64,000 bases of DNA, taken from contig NC_083646.1 in NCBI RefSeq assembly GCF_963576545.1, positions 26,056,527 through 26,120,526 on the forward strand. The letters run 5' to 3'. Below, one piece after another: positions 50,001-64,000 of this stretch. Position 1 is the stretch's first letter. Each line of letters opens with the position of its first letter. Under the pieces are notes generated by a model. That model saw only the letters and a list, made by a program, of their open reading frames with translations. It did no database searches and was not told the origin of the DNA. The position numbers were made by a program, and so were the translations under genes. The DNA is from Limanda limanda (taxonomy: Eukaryota; Chordata; Actinopteri; Pleuronectiformes; Pleuronectidae).

Positions 50001-52263
50001 AATGTCAATGGAATTACTTTCTTAAATGTATCTACAGTACTGTCAGATAGACATCTATAAATCAAGTTTTTAATTAAAGGCATGTAGACCGACAACAGGT
50101 CATTCAAGGTTAATAAATCATGTTCTGATAGAATGGGAACTATTAAATGTTCAATTTTGATGGCAGTATAAAACAAGGTCAAGAGTGTGGTTAAACAATG
50201 AGTGGGTTAATGTTCACAGTGTGATTGAAATAAACAAAGCACTTAATAATTATAAATGTCTATAACTTGATCTTACTTTATCTGTTCTAAGGACAAGACT
50301 TGATATAAACTCAGAAAATTAGTAAGCCCTTGAAGCACTGTAAACTACAACACATAGAATGGGCTGTTGTGCTTTCAGGATGGGTGTGACAGACTCTGAG
50401 CAGGATGGGATTAAGTGATAAACTGGTGATTGTACAGTAATGACAGGACTGAAGGAAGATGTTTGCACTTTGTTTTATTTTTGAATTATCGAGATAGAAT
50501 GTGTAAATAGTGACCTCTCAAGGTCATGGTAGCCCTCTGTTTTCAGTCTTTATGCACAGCCAAGATAACTGTCTTCAAGCTGTAGCTTTATATTTAAACA
50601 CGGACTTGTGGTACTAATCTTCTCATCAAACTGTCAAGATAGCCATTTAGCTTATTCCCTAAAATGTCAAACTGTATCTTTAACTTCAGTGTTTATGATA
50701 CTCTCTTAATCCTCTCCCTTTAAGGAAGACAACAGGGGCTGATGTTCTAAAAATAAAACTTGGCCTATGTGGTAAAGAAAAGCATGTAAATAACGGGCCA
50801 CTGTTGTAGTTTCTCTTTTGGTAAATGCGCCCCTCTTCTGCAATAGGCACTTCCTACTTACATGAATATTTCCAAGAGGACACAAAGAACACACTCCTAA
50901 ACACTTGAGGTGTGTGTGTGTGCCTGCATGTGTGTGTACATTTATTATCTAAGCAATTAATGAAGAGCCACCATCAAGAGCAAGTTTTATTTCCCTGCCA
51001 TGTTGAAATAAAGGGTTCCTAGAATGATTATACAATCTGAGGTTCACCCAAAAGAGAGAAATGGACCTAATTTAGTGAGTCACAGAGAAATACAGTAATC
51101 TCAGGCCTGTAGGAAAAACCATCATGGTTGTGCTCTGTCTTGTTAAATGTTGTTGTGCAGAGTGTAAGAAAAATAAAAGACAACAGAAGTGGAAGGCAGT
51201 AATGATATACAGAAGCCCAGTATTTCTTGTTTTTATTTAACACAGCGAGTTCTTACACCTCAGGAGGTAAAATCTAAAAAGATTTTGACTGTGCACTGTG
51301 TGCATTTTCTCAATGTACCTCAGAGACGATGATCAATAACTAATCAAGCGCAATGTCAAACCAAAGCTGCAAAGCAAAATAAAAAGTTTCCCAGAAGAAG
51401 CACAGCACAGCAGTGAGTCTGCTGATTTTCAGAGGGAGGTACTTTAACAATGTTGACATTGCATTTAATACAGCCTGGTGGTCCTCTTGGTGGATGTTTT
51501 GTGTGACCATCAGTCAGCAGGGAACAATATTAAACACTTGGTAATATGATGTAGATCAACGGAGGGTGTCATGGTGAGTAATGAGCTCAGCAGCGCAGCA
51601 GCAAGGCACCAGGAGCAGAGATGGCCAGGGGAGGCTCCATCACGCAACTGCTGCTTTACAAGGTCATAGGGTGTAAAACTCCTTTTTTCAAACCCATTGT
51701 TTTTTTCCCTCTGAGTGAGAATGCTCAGCAGGCCTTGTAACAAGGTCCGCACGGAATATGAAACCCAACATCCTGCCATTAATCTGATGGTACAAGAGGT
51801 GTAAAAGTGGACACTGGTTCATCTCCTCAGGGTACAGCGCTTAGAGAGGAAGTAGGAATTTATGTTGCCTAAAATGATCCAATTTATCACAGATCCTCCA
51901 TGTTGGATGACCTGCATCTCCCTGGTCTTTTCCGTGTATGTTTAGAAATAAAGATAACAATTATTTTTTCTTTCTCTCTTTTCGACGAAGTTACAGCTAT
52001 ATTTACTCTGGATTACTTGTTATGGGGTTCCCGTCTGATAAAATGTATCTAATAGAATAAACGTCTTATATATATATTTTAAATCATTAAGGGTGTGTGA
52101 AGAGGAATACAATACTGTTTAATTGGTAAAGATCAATCCGTTACAATTTTACTTATTGGTACCCCTTTGTTTTTCTTTTATTTATTTTCACTTATTCGTT
52201 AGACTCGGCGCACATTTATTCTTTTATCAATTTCCCTTTTTCCTGAAGCAAATATCAACACAC

Positions 52264-52318
52264 GTGGTTCACAGTATCACCTTTAAAATTCTAATTTGGT
52301 GGTGATACTGTGAACCAC
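52264..52318. repeat. 18-bp perfect inverted repeat
   Basis: GTGGTTCACAGTATCACC (52264-52281) and its exact reverse complement (52301-52318) are separated by 19 nt. Confidence 0.95.
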
Positions 52319-52621
52319 ATTCTGCATTCTGCATAGACTAGATTGTATAGACTATTTAACAGTAGCCAAAGCGATCTAGCATGCAAGCAAACAATAACTA
52401 TAGCGTACTGTATATGGTATTCAAATGAGCATTACCTAACATTAGATAATGTTAGATATGTCGGAGACAAAATTAATAGTGAGGGTTAGGGATATTATAC
52501 AGCAGTTTGCAGTACTGTGAATGTAGAACAGCAACTGCATTGCTTTCAGAAATAAATTATCTATCAGTTGTGTTAGCCTCTGATAAATACTACTGTAGTT
52601 AACTGAAAGCTAACAAGTCAA

Positions 52622-52798
<177 letters not shown>

Positions 52799-53199
52799 CA
52801 TTAAATTGATTATTTTCATTTCCTGGACTCCAATGCTAAATCTTAGACAACAGCAAACAGAACCTTACCCTAACCTAGGTTTAATGATTATGGAGATACA
52901 TCTCATTGTCAAACACAAATAATAAAATGCCGGAAATCTGCGGAAGAAATTGGGAAATATCCTGGAAATTAAATGAGTAGGTCTTCAAAAATAGGAAAAA
53001 TACTGAGTTGAATGGAATGAGCAACAATAATTGTTAATTTAACCTAAGAAATATAAGCTTTTTGAATTTTTTACTGATTCCACGTTTATTTTGACCCCTA
53101 ATGTTAATCATTTAATGAACAGTATAATTTATCAATGTGTATTAATGGATTTTTCTGATAACTTTTCCTGCATCGTGTCAGTTTCAGTAATCCATTCTT

Positions 53200-53720
53200 T
53201 GTTAGCCTTCCTTGTGTGTTTAACAACCGAGACCTCAAATGGAGCCCTTTCTCCTGGGAGCCCCGGGGAACGTGGAAATACTTACATTCACTTTTCTCAA
53301 GTTACAATCTCGGCCCCCAGTTGTCAAGTACGTCGTTCTGCCCCTTTACGCTCCGTCTTGTCATTTTCTATTCTGCTTGTTAAATGAGACGAGACTCCAT
53401 GCCAGCAAAGCAGTCTAACAGCAGCGCTGGAGAATAATGAAATAGGTTTCAGGCACAGGCTCAGACAGCCCCTCGACAGATGAAATGCAATATTCTGAGA
53501 GTGCTGTGTAACATGATCTTCATAAGTAGATATCGGATAGTTCTTCATGATACCTATATTACCATCCACAAGCCAACGCTTTGGGCAATTAGGATCTCTC
53601 TGGTTGCAGTGCATGAGCCAATCCGAGATGAGAAGGATAAAAACTCAATTAGCTTTTGTGTGGTGCTGCCCACTCTACGGACAGGCTCACATATTACATA
53701 ATTTCTTTTCTTAATGGTTT
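53200..53720. promoter_or_regulatory. Candidate conserved non-coding element
   Basis: A repeat-free block with homeodomain-like CAATTAG words (near 53588 and 53648) and high sequence complexity standing out against AT-rich flanks. No coding frame in it resembles a known protein. Regulatory function is inferred from composition only. Confidence 0.25.
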
Positions 53721-56700
53721 ATCCAATTTGGCTGTTGATTTGAAAGTCCAATTTCTCCTGGTAAAACCAAATTCTTGCAAGTCACTGAAGTAGAAAAAGT
53801 TCAGCTCAAGAAGGATTAATAGATCATGCTCTCTCGCAAATCCCTTAAACAATGTGGGGATAAACATGAACAGAAACCTTGATCAGACAACCGGCCCTGT
53901 GAGTTAGGTTTCCATGATTGGAAACCAAAGGCATGTTCCGAACATTATTGCATTTGTAGTCTTCATAGTGGATAAACTGACACCAAATGTACAATTTCTC
54001 CTGATACGTTCCCTTTTATCTTTTTCTCATTTTCTATTTTTGTCAGCCCTCAGAGACGCCCTTTGTCAAAGCATAATTTATTTCACACGAATCCTCGTAA
54101 ATCAGAAGAATCTCGATTACAAAGTACAGAAAGTGAGACAATATCTGTAGGGCATTGTTCCTACACAAATATCTCTTTGATTGGATGGAGAACAAGCAGA
54201 TTAAAGAAAAGAGGCAAACCAGCTGCATTAAATACAATTATACTCAATTCCAGCTAGGTCTTTTTCAGTTTGCTGCTACGACGTGACCCATTAGATCCAA
54301 GGTCATCAGATACAGATCTCCTCTCTCATAACTAATTTTGTGTGTCAGGCCTTTGTATTTGTATTCAGTGAATGTACTGTAATGGCATGCTTGGTTACTG
54401 AAGTGACTCAAGATCACTTTTCTCAGAATATTGAGATACAAAACTGTCATTGACACATTATTCTAAACAATCAAATGTAGGTAAGTTTGTGTTGCCTTTA
54501 AGCCTTTGGATGAGCATGACTGCATATGCTAGCTCCCTCGTGACCAAGGTACCTGAATTGACGGCTAATGTTAATGTTAGTAAATGTGATTGAGGGGCAG
54601 TTTATTACACCACAGTCATGAAAAGTGACATGAGGAAATAAAATGTGTCACAATGAAATGTGACATTGTGAAATAACAAGTGTAATTGGGAAAAATGCTT
54701 AAAAGAAAATCAGGCTTTAAAAAAGGGAAGTTTGAGCTACAAACCACAGAACTACAAAACTCTGTATTTATATAGTTTCAATAAGAATAATAACATTTCA
54801 TAATAGCAAATTTATATTTTCATATTTGCGTTTCAATTTCCCTTACTTTTTCACACTTTATTAAAATAACTTTTTATCTTATTTCTATTTATAGGTAATT
54901 GTCTTTTCAAATTAATATTTTACATACAGTGAGTCAACCTTTATGCTATGACATGACGTACTGCTGTAGAAGAATACCCAATAATATATTAAGCTCCTCC
55001 ATGACCAACAAAAATATTAAAATGGTACTGTAATTTTAATAGGTCAGTATGATCCAATTATATAATACTTGTTATAATTAAACAGTTTTAAGCAATCCAT
55101 TTCCCACAGTTTTTTAATGTTATTGACATAGAGAGTAAGTTAGAGAGTGATATGACATGCAGCAACGATCCATGCAAGATCTTTAAAGTTCACTTCCGTC
55201 ATATTGTTTGTGTCCCAACCGCTAAATAACAAGATTCTTCACATGTTAAGTCTCAAGATAATTTGGTTAAAAACTCTTAAGCTTCTGCATATCCACGATT
55301 GATGTTGGAATAAATTACCCGACCTAATATATCCAATGTGCTGTAATAAATGTCTGTGTTTGTATGTGTGTGAATATGTGCATTCAAGCATGTGTTTCAA
55401 AACTGTTCGTTCCTTTGAAATATGCCTCATCACTAATCTTTTAGAAAATGAAGAACTGCAGATTGCGAGTTAATTTACCTTCACAGACATCAGGTATGCT
55501 CCAGGTTTAATTAATGAGGAAGACACAATCGGAAGGTGTGTATCAGTACGTGTGAGAGAGTGTACAAAGTCAAGTAGACAGCTGCTGTGGAAAAATGAAA
55601 TGCTTCCTCTTCGTTGTGCCCATTAGCAGAGTTTTCAAACATCCCTCTCTCATCAGCAGCGATCCTAAACAAGGTTGGCAGGGTTGCAGGCAATAATACT
55701 GTGCTACACTGATATTAAAAAGAGCAATGTAAAATGTTAATGACAACTTATCGGCTGTGCATGCACATACACTGTAATCACATCGTCGTCTCTACTGGCC
55801 AGTTAGTCACCATCCCTCAGTAATAACTGCAATTTCACAACAAGTGTCGATGATAAGTTTAATACTGCATCCTGTAAGCGCTGCAACCTCCTGACGCACA
55901 ATAACATCGGCGAACACAAGCTGAGTCTTCAGGGCCTGCAACGCATTCCTCCAGCAACTTTGTACTACGATGATGGATCTGCTCAAGTCATAAAGAAGCT
56001 ATTGGATAACAAGCAGAGACAGAGGGAGATCAAAGCAGAGAGGCTGCTGTAATAACATCCCCTGCTTGAGAAGCTGACAGGCCTGAGAGGCATCATTTAG
56101 TGGTATGAAAACAACAGAGAGCTGTAAGGCTCAAACACAGAAGCTGCACTATACAATTGATTTCTACTGAAATGCTTTGTGGAATTAAACTCTTAAAAAA
56201 CAGCTGATTGTTTGTTACGTTTCTACAATGAAATCATTATGCGACAATATTGTGAAGTAAATACTAAATAAAGAAGTACCAAGAATAAGAAAGATCAGTA
56301 ATGTCACTTGCACAACAATGTCTAAACTTAGCTGCCATAGGGGATGGGTAAAACCCGACCAGTCAGGCAGCAGCAGCCAACCCCTTTAGTTTAGAAGTTA
56401 CTTAGAGCCATATTCACGGTTAAGTTTGGACAAGTCAAAAATCTTTAGTCATTGTTGAGCTGTGCGCAAACACAGGCGGAATTTCCCATGTGTTTTCCCG
56501 TCACCTGTCTCACGTGCGTCTGATGGAACAGATACACTTCTATTTTGTTCAGTCCAGTTGTTTCCATTGAGCTTCCAACAGTGTAAATGTGATAAGAAGC
56601 ATTTTTCCTCCATTTCATGCACATAACAAGAGTGATAGTCTATTCGGCTCTGAGCACAAATGTGGGTATCTTATACTCAGTACTGCATCATATATGTGGA

Positions 56701-59700
56701 AACATGAAGGGGTTGCTGATGCTTTGTGCTGTTTGGTAACATTTTACGTTTGGTTTAAATTTCATTGTCTTCAATGTCACACCGGCAGTTTGTAAAACTG
56801 GCTTTAGCTTCCAAAGCCGAACCAAGAAACATTAATAGATGGGGTCTTAAAGGTGGGCTAAGCGATTCTTGGGAATGACCAAACCAAAACAAATTCACCC
56901 ATCCTTCCCTGCTCTTTCAGTACCTCCGCCCCCCACATCCATGCACATGTGCATATTGCCAAGCCAAACCACTACCACAAACGAATAACCATTAGTAAAT
57001 GGTACAACACAATAATGACCAAACTTACCCACCTGTCAAGCAGAAAGAGAACAACCTCTTCATCCCTTTCCATCCCTTTAACGCTCGGTGGTCTCTCCAT
57101 CATTGAAACACATCACCGATGCTCTTGCAGGTCTTCACCCTTTCCTCATTTTGCTATTTTCTTACTTTCTCTAGTCTAGGGGCATTCAGTACACTGTATT
57201 TTTCAGATAACCTCAGTGGTACCATAAAAACCCTGCTGACATCATCTGGGTAACTCTTTAAAACACGGACATTATAAACTGTTTTCATAGGTTGAGTAGG
57301 TAGTCTCCACATTGAGTAAAATGATTGAATTGTGGGAGTGCCTCTTTTGGACTGAACAAGATTAGATGTTTTTTTTTTAATATTGCATGTTAATCTTGGT
57401 CATCAGAGTCAAATCTCTATATGAAATGAATCTCTGTTTCTACTTCACATAAATCTTAGTGGGTGAGGCAAACACCTTTTTTATGGGTATAGTAGTTTTG
57501 TCATTGTGTTAAAATTATCATTTCATGCAAAGATATGCAAATACAGGATGGTAATTATAAAGATGTCACTGGTGAAAACGTCTTTGTCCTGCAGATAATG
57601 ACGTGTACAGCAATTAAAGCGAGGAAAAAACCTGTGCGCGTGTGTCACCCCCGCAAACCAGTCTTTCCTCTGCAAAAATTACATTAAATACTTTTCATAT
57701 CGTGAGCATGGATCAGTCTCCATGTACAGCACAGCGTAGTGCAGCACAGTACAACAAAAGTAGCCTTTGGCAAATTGGAGTGAATCATTTCTTAACTTTG
57801 TTACACAAGCCATTAAAGTCAATACAATGCCAGAGCCAGAGGCAACACAAGGACAGGCTCTGTTACAGATGAGAGGCAGTGGACACAAGCACGTCAAATA
57901 TTGAGTTCCAAGTTTTGAACATTTGAATATCACAGCTTGGTAGACTCTTTGGGAAAGTCCGCAAAAACAATAGACATGCATCGTCCACAAAATTTGACAG
58001 GAATAGTTTATTTAGCCTGATTAAGGAGGCGAAACAAGAAGCTAAGAGCTGAGAAATAGTCTAAACATCCTCCCCCTCCTCCTCCACCTGTCGACTGTGG
58101 GACAGCGGGGGTCTTTTTTTGTCTCAGCAACAAACCCTCCACTGAATAAAGGCTTCTTTTGAACAGAGCGAGCTGCCTGGGAGACCATCGTGCAGAGGGA
58201 ACTATAATTTGGAAGCGACTGCGGGAAATAGGACTCTCACACCTCAAAACATTAATGCCTCAGAGACTCATAATGTGCACAGGCCTGGAACCATTCAGAA
58301 AACTGGACGCTGTCTCATCACAATGAATCCCATCTAAAGATAGATCCATAGAAATATATTGGAACTGACAAAAGGACCTCTTTGGCAAGACGCAATGGGT
58401 AACACAAAAACTGGCACACGGACACTGTGGACACCTTCCTGGTTGGCCAGTGGGAATGTGTCTCTGCCTATTATTCACTTTGGTTCCAGGTTTCTACTTT
58501 TCTTGGGTTTATCATGTGAAGGATGTGTTGCTGCAGGGTTCTGGAGGTCAGGTCTGCTCCACTAACAGAAGGCCTCTTTATCCTGAGGCTGCAATCAGCT
58601 GAAACTCCTGGAGAAAGTGAGGGGGAGGACAGTCGAAAAATGTGCTGACCAATTTTGAGCCCTCTTCTCATATCTCTCCCTAGATACAGTGTCTTTGGGT
58701 TCTATAAATGCTAGAAAGATGGATTCTCCAATTTTATCTACTGGTTTTCACATTTGTGGGAAAAATGTCTATGCCATTGTGGTTTATCTACCACACAAGC
58801 AGCCTGGCTGTCAGGCCACCACTCTGAGTCAGACTGATCATTTATTTTATCATTAACTGAAACTGCTTTTTTTTTTACAGATATTCATGTACTCCTCAGG
58901 AGAAGGTTCCTTCTGATTTCAATGATACTCGATGAGCTTCTCTTAGTCAGACAACTATTGACTGGATTGCTATTTGCCTCACCTTTAATGTAACTGTAAT
59001 AGATTTGCTGTTCCTAGAACCATTACCAGGTAGAAAAAATGTAATTCAATGAATGACCAGATCTATGGAAAACTAACGACATTCACTTCAGAGTCAGCTA
59101 CACTTTGTGTCTTTATTCCCAAATATTAACAGGCCAACCTGCTGAAATGCTAAATTATGTTTGCACGTTAGCACTTCCAATGGGAGCATTACAGCAAAGG
59201 GGAGTAGTGAACATTTACCTCATTACACTGCTGTACCTAAAAGTAGACTCTTACCATGTGTTCAGACAGAATGCCGGGCCACTTTTAGAAGCAGCAATAA
59301 TTTCAATGTTAACAGAAAACATGAGTGGGTGCAATATTGACAACTAGCAGCATGAACAGAGGCATAGAGACACCCCAGGATGTGATGAATCTGCTTCATA
59401 AATGTACAGGATAGTGAGGAAAAATAGAAAAGACCGGTATAAAATAACAGAAAGATCAGGGTTTGTGACACAACCAAGCACACTCCAAAACAGGTTTGTC
59501 CCTTTCTAGCTTACTCAGCTTCTTGAGGAAAACAAACTCAACATCCCTCTGTCCGGACAAACCTTGAATCTTGTTGCAATCTGCGCATTTTGAACACATT
59601 GCTCAGGTTAATGTAGATGTTTTCTTCCTAAATACCTAGGAAGAGATTTCTTATAATGTGCCTTTGTCAAGATCTAGGCTATTTCACATCCACCACAATA

Positions 59701-62559
59701 CAAGGAAGAATCTGATATCTGATATTACTACAAAAACGGCAATAGTAACGCCAAGAGCTACACCCATGAGATGAGCAGAGAAGACATGAATCTGTGTAGA
59801 TTGGACCATTTGTCTTGGCCATGAGTGCTGACAGATTGCCCCCTTGTTAGCGTCCCTCAGCTCCATCTCATCCTGTTCCCAATTCCATCCCATCCCTCAT
59901 TTAGATCCTCCCTGTCCTACAGCAGTACCAGACGTGCACGGCTGTCATCTCATTCATGGGAGACGACTGAAGGATCAGTCTTTGCTAAATAGTTAATAAG
60001 AACTTTAGTTAGATCTGACTGTAATCTAATTAAACTGTAATCTGACAAATACTGTGTGTTGCGTTACCTCTTCATAGGTCGTATTTAATTTCTTCATCAT
60101 TAGATATTTTTGGTCAACTTCAACTTGTAGGAAATTTTGTTCAGTTTGAATCACAGTCTTACAGAAGGCAAACCCACAAACGATTTATTTCCCGAGTGTG
60201 GATTAGCAACAACAAGAAACCTAACTGCTTCTTTTCTTGTAAATAATACTTGGCCAGCCTATCTGATAAGCAGTTTGATACGAATTTTGCCCCGCTGACA
60301 GCAGGGCAAAAGCTTATCTGTCTCCAGGCTCAGAAGTAGCAGTCAATACAATTTACCGTGGGCTGTAGGAGATATCAAACTGCAGCAGTGGCAGAAACAG
60401 CATCCTGTCACCCCACTTCCAGCAGGGCTTCCATCTCCTCTGTCAGCTGTCAGCTCAAAGTGTGTCATACCTGTCAGACCAGAGCTTTCTACTCAGTCTG
60501 TCTCTGTCCGCCTTACTACCAACGACATAGAAATGAGGTTTTGCATCATGAGTGAAAATCACGAGCGGATGTTTATTCTATAACCTAAACAAGAGAAATA
60601 CTGCTGACGTATTTGACAAGTTTCATTCCCACATACTGTATTTTCACATTGGACTAGTCCCCTCAATGACAGTAAGCAGTTTTCTGTCTGACATTGCGCT
60701 GTCATAAGCATTATAAACTCTGAACATGTTTTCTGAATGTCTCTTTTGAGATTTTTTCTTTTTGCCTTGTGCTCTCTAAGGCATCTCTGTCATTTTACCC
60801 TGGGAGAAGATTGACTCCGTGGTCTGTACCTGCTTGAAGGCTTGACATGGGTTTGCTCTGAGTTTGCCACTGAGATTTGCTGGGACCAATGGACAAACTA
60901 ATGAGCCCCTGTAGGCCCCACTGATATGCCCCATGGCCTTGTTAGAATGCCAAGATGGGAGAGTTCAAGAGGGGGAGAAGGACTGAGGTGTAGGGTGTAG
61001 GCTGTAGGGGCTTGGGTAGTTGCTGGAGTTAAAGGAGAGAAGTGAGGGAAGCTAGAGGGGGAGAAAGCATGTCTCTGGAACTGAGAAAACAGTGAAACAG
61101 GACAGCCTTTTGAGCATAATGCCAACACCAGCAAATGAACTAGCTCACAGCTAACACGCTGATATCATAACGTGTTGCTAAGATTCACCAAAGTAGAGCT
61201 GCAGCTGATAATAATGGTCAGAATCCAAAGTGTTTGACAAATTAAACATTTTTGAATCACAAAAATTATCAGGTCTTATCTTTTGGGAGCAGTAAATATC
61301 CTAATTTAATTTTGTTTCTTCATCTATGTTGAGATATTGGACAGGACAATGAAAAGTTTCACAAGTATTCAAGTATTTGTCCTATGGGCACCATGTATAT
61401 CTGGTTTGGGAACAAATAAAGAGTCGGGACTTAAAGCAGTACTCCTATGACTCCTATGCAATCCTATGAAAACTACAGATATTACCATGTTTATCGTGAT
61501 GTTTTTGTGTTTATTTTTCAAATTCAGAGTGACTCATTTAAAAGAGCAAAGATTCTGTGATCCCTGTCTCGACAGAACTCCCAGGACTCTCAGGATAGAT
61601 GACCCATTAGGATTGGGTGACTAAAACGGCAACTCAATCTAATGCCTCATTTCCTCTCAGAGATGAGACAAGCTTTATGGCTTGACCTCTCGCAAAAGGA
61701 TCTTATTCTTTCTACAGTGGCCACGTTGTAATCTCACACATCACTGTCCCGCTTAATATGAAAATAATATGAAACACATTAGTGAAGTTATAGGCCTGGA
61801 AAATCCAATTTGAAATTCATACTGTGGCATTCGTAGACTTGATCACTAAATGTGTTACGTCACGGGTGGTTTTAAGGGACATTTATCTTGAATAGGACGA
61901 AAGACATAGGGAGTTCTGTGTTGAGAGATGCATTAAGTTTCCCAGTTTACGACCAGTCGGAGTACTGGTGTCTGCGTACAGCATTCTTTCAAATCATGCC
62001 GAATACAACATATAGTAACACTATAACATATACTTGCTGTCAGGAGAAAACAAAATATCCAAGATGATTGATGACAGTAGCAGGTTTCATTTTTTCAGTG
62101 CGAGATTTGTATCCACAGTAGCCTCATTTCTCCATTACCAAATATCTCAAAGAATAGGCAATTGCATGGATTCCAATGACAGTTTTTTGCTGACATTCAT
62201 AGTCCTTATACAGTATTTCCTGCATGCTAGCAACACACGAGCAAGCAAAATCTCTCCTCCACCATGGACAAGTAATTACTAAAGCTCAAGATGAAGTAGA
62301 CCTTTGTTCAGACTGATATTTTTCACGAGATAAGAGTCTGAAAATTCTAATGAGCTTCACAGTGTCAACAGACCAGGGTGATCTGGCCAAAAAAACTTTT
62401 AATTTGACACTTCCATCGTCTATCATCAAGGGTAGAAAGACAAAGAATGCATATAGCTCCTCTAGGCTAGTGGGTGACTGTGTCTGTCGGTGTGTTCAAA
62501 ACAGCAGCGGCAGCCAGAAATGTGGAGAAGCTCCTTCTGCTCAGCGGTCTTGAAACAAA

Positions 62560-62770
62560 TGGGTTATTTAGAGCCTACTTCATTTGCACTTGTGGAGAAA
62601 GGGCAGAAAGGAAATGAGAACCCCTTGACGGTTCAGTGTTAGACGTATTTAATTAGCCAATTCACTCTCTGCTTTGCCGCCTCAGCAGGCACAATACTTC
62701 TTTGTATTTTTAAAAGTAATTGTCACTTGCAGCATCAGCATTCGGCAGATCCAGGCATGTACTCAAAAAA
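62560..62770. promoter_or_regulatory. Candidate conserved non-coding element
   Basis: Contains TTTAATTAGCCAATTC (TAATTA core at 62650-62655), combining a homeodomain-type core with an adjacent CCAAT. It is repeat-free. Conservation was not tested. Confidence 0.25.
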
Positions 62771-63479
62771 AAATTGCCTTGGCCTTACTAAGAGCTTGTA
62801 AAAATAGACACAGTCCAGCGTTATGCTGCCTTGCTGGTCAGATAAACTATGGAAACGGTGCCATGTTCAGCAGGCATGAATAGAGGTGAGAGCATCATGA
62901 GCTCCAGTGATCAGTCATGGATTTTGGTTTACTCCACTGACTGAGCTCTGCAGGCAGCTTTGATGGTTAATAGATTTGACTTGTTACACCTTTCTCATCT
63001 GATCCAAACAGCATTTATGTAAAAATATTAAACTGTTATTTTTTTATATAGATCTCACAGTATCAAGACTTAGTGTCTTAAATCTACGAGGCTACACGCA
63101 GCCGCGCTTTGATTTAAAAACTTAATGCTAACACAACGCTCATGCTCTCAATGATGTTAATATGCTAATGTAAAGCAGGTTTAAATAGCGTAAAGTGAAA
63201 CCCCAATTCAGAAAACCTTCAAAACCCTACTCACATCCAGCCTTAAGGCAGAGCCTTTCTATATTAATGGAAAGACAGTTTTTTGCAGCCTTTAACAAAC
63301 ATTATTTCCCAGACCAGAAATGTCAATTTCATTTTGTTTCATCATCTAGGGAACACGAATAAAATTAATGGCAGAAAATCCAAGAGATTTAAGAAAGATA
63401 TTTTAGAGTGAAGTATCAAAAAGGACTGATAAAATGATGAATAAATATTTTACAAACCCTAAATTAACACTGCAGGCTG

Positions 63480-63720
63480 TAATAACTTTTTGCCCGTCTA
63501 GAAATTGACGAGTGACTGACATTTCAAATTAAAAGGCCCGTTTTCAGAGTTTAACCATACCATTTCACAACGATCCATGCTACCACGGATGTTACATAAA
63601 TACCATCAAGCATTGACATGCTCTCCCAGATAAACCCACAATGAGACAAAAATCACCTAGCTCCACAAGCTGTAATTACACTGGAGTGGAGGATGCACTG
63701 CTGTACCCTGGGGCTGAAGT
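63480..63720. promoter_or_regulatory. Candidate conserved non-coding element
   Basis: A repeat-free block with a TAATTA core at 63673-63678 and evenly mixed composition, close to the window end. Conservation was not tested. Confidence 0.22.
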
Positions 63721-64000
63721 GTCTCTATAATAAGCTTTCATCAAGAGCCAAGTCAAGAACAATGTCCCACATATCAACAAGCAGTGCTCTCCAGTAGAGA
63801 GTAAAAAGAATGAAAGAGGCGATAATTTCAAAAGACAACAGTTTATTATGTTTTAGTTGCTCATGGTAAGAAATATACAAAGCAAGAGTTTTGAAATGGA
63901 CAAACTGTTTGAACTGTACAAATACAGGCATTAGTCATTACACTTATAAAAGGGTAATAACACATTTGGATCAAAAAATTACTAAGACGTGCATCTATAA

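Noticed and set aside
60290..60313. Short hairpin (TTTGCCCC ... AGGGCAAAA)
   Set aside because: A stem of about 7 bp is common by chance; there is no T-run or promoter context to suggest an RNA gene.

Overview
This is vertebrate genomic DNA, almost certainly from a ray-finned (teleost) fish. It has compact GT-AG introns, long CA/GT microsatellites, Tc1/mariner relics with fish-type ends, and tRNA-derived SINE-like repeats. The proteins are clear vertebrate orthologues but differ enough from mammals to be non-mammalian. No bacterial, phage, CRISPR or plasmid features were seen.

Three protein-coding genes are supported, and their order matches the human 6q14 neighbourhood. (1) tent5a (fam46a), minus strand, about 0.3-5.2 kb: two coding exons, 401 residues, a non-canonical poly(A) polymerase. 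(2) ibtk, minus strand, 15.5-37.4 kb: 28 coding exons joined here by reading phase into one uninterrupted 1342-residue protein (ankyrin, RCC1-like and two BTB domains), plus a probable untranslated first exon. (3) tpbg, plus strand, 40.5-42.2 kb: a single coding exon for a leucine-rich-repeat membrane glycoprotein. ibtk and tpbg are divergent and share a region of roughly 2.5-3 kb. tent5a and ibtk lie in tandem.

Layout: 0-2.86 kb, probable tent5a 3' UTR; 2.86-5.25 kb, tent5a coding region and promoter; 5.25-15.4 kb, intergenic DNA with a SINE-like repeat, older repeats and a conserved-looking non-coding block near 15.0-15.3 kb; 15.5-37.4 kb, ibtk with Tc1 and hAT-like relics in its introns; 37.4-40.5 kb, shared promoter region; 40.5-42.2 kb, tpbg; 42.2-64 kb, a gene-free stretch with very long GT/CA arrays, a perfect 37-bp inverted repeat and several enhancer-like AT-core blocks.

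The three genes do not form an operon and have separate roles: mRNA tailing, BTB adaptor/kinase inhibition, and Wnt-related membrane signalling. Their linkage is shared ancestral synteny. The most unusual sequence features are the perfect 37-bp hairpin beside a (GT)79 array, and a (CA)26 tract sitting directly upstream of the tent5a splice acceptor. I did not find convincing evidence of an undescribed gene system.
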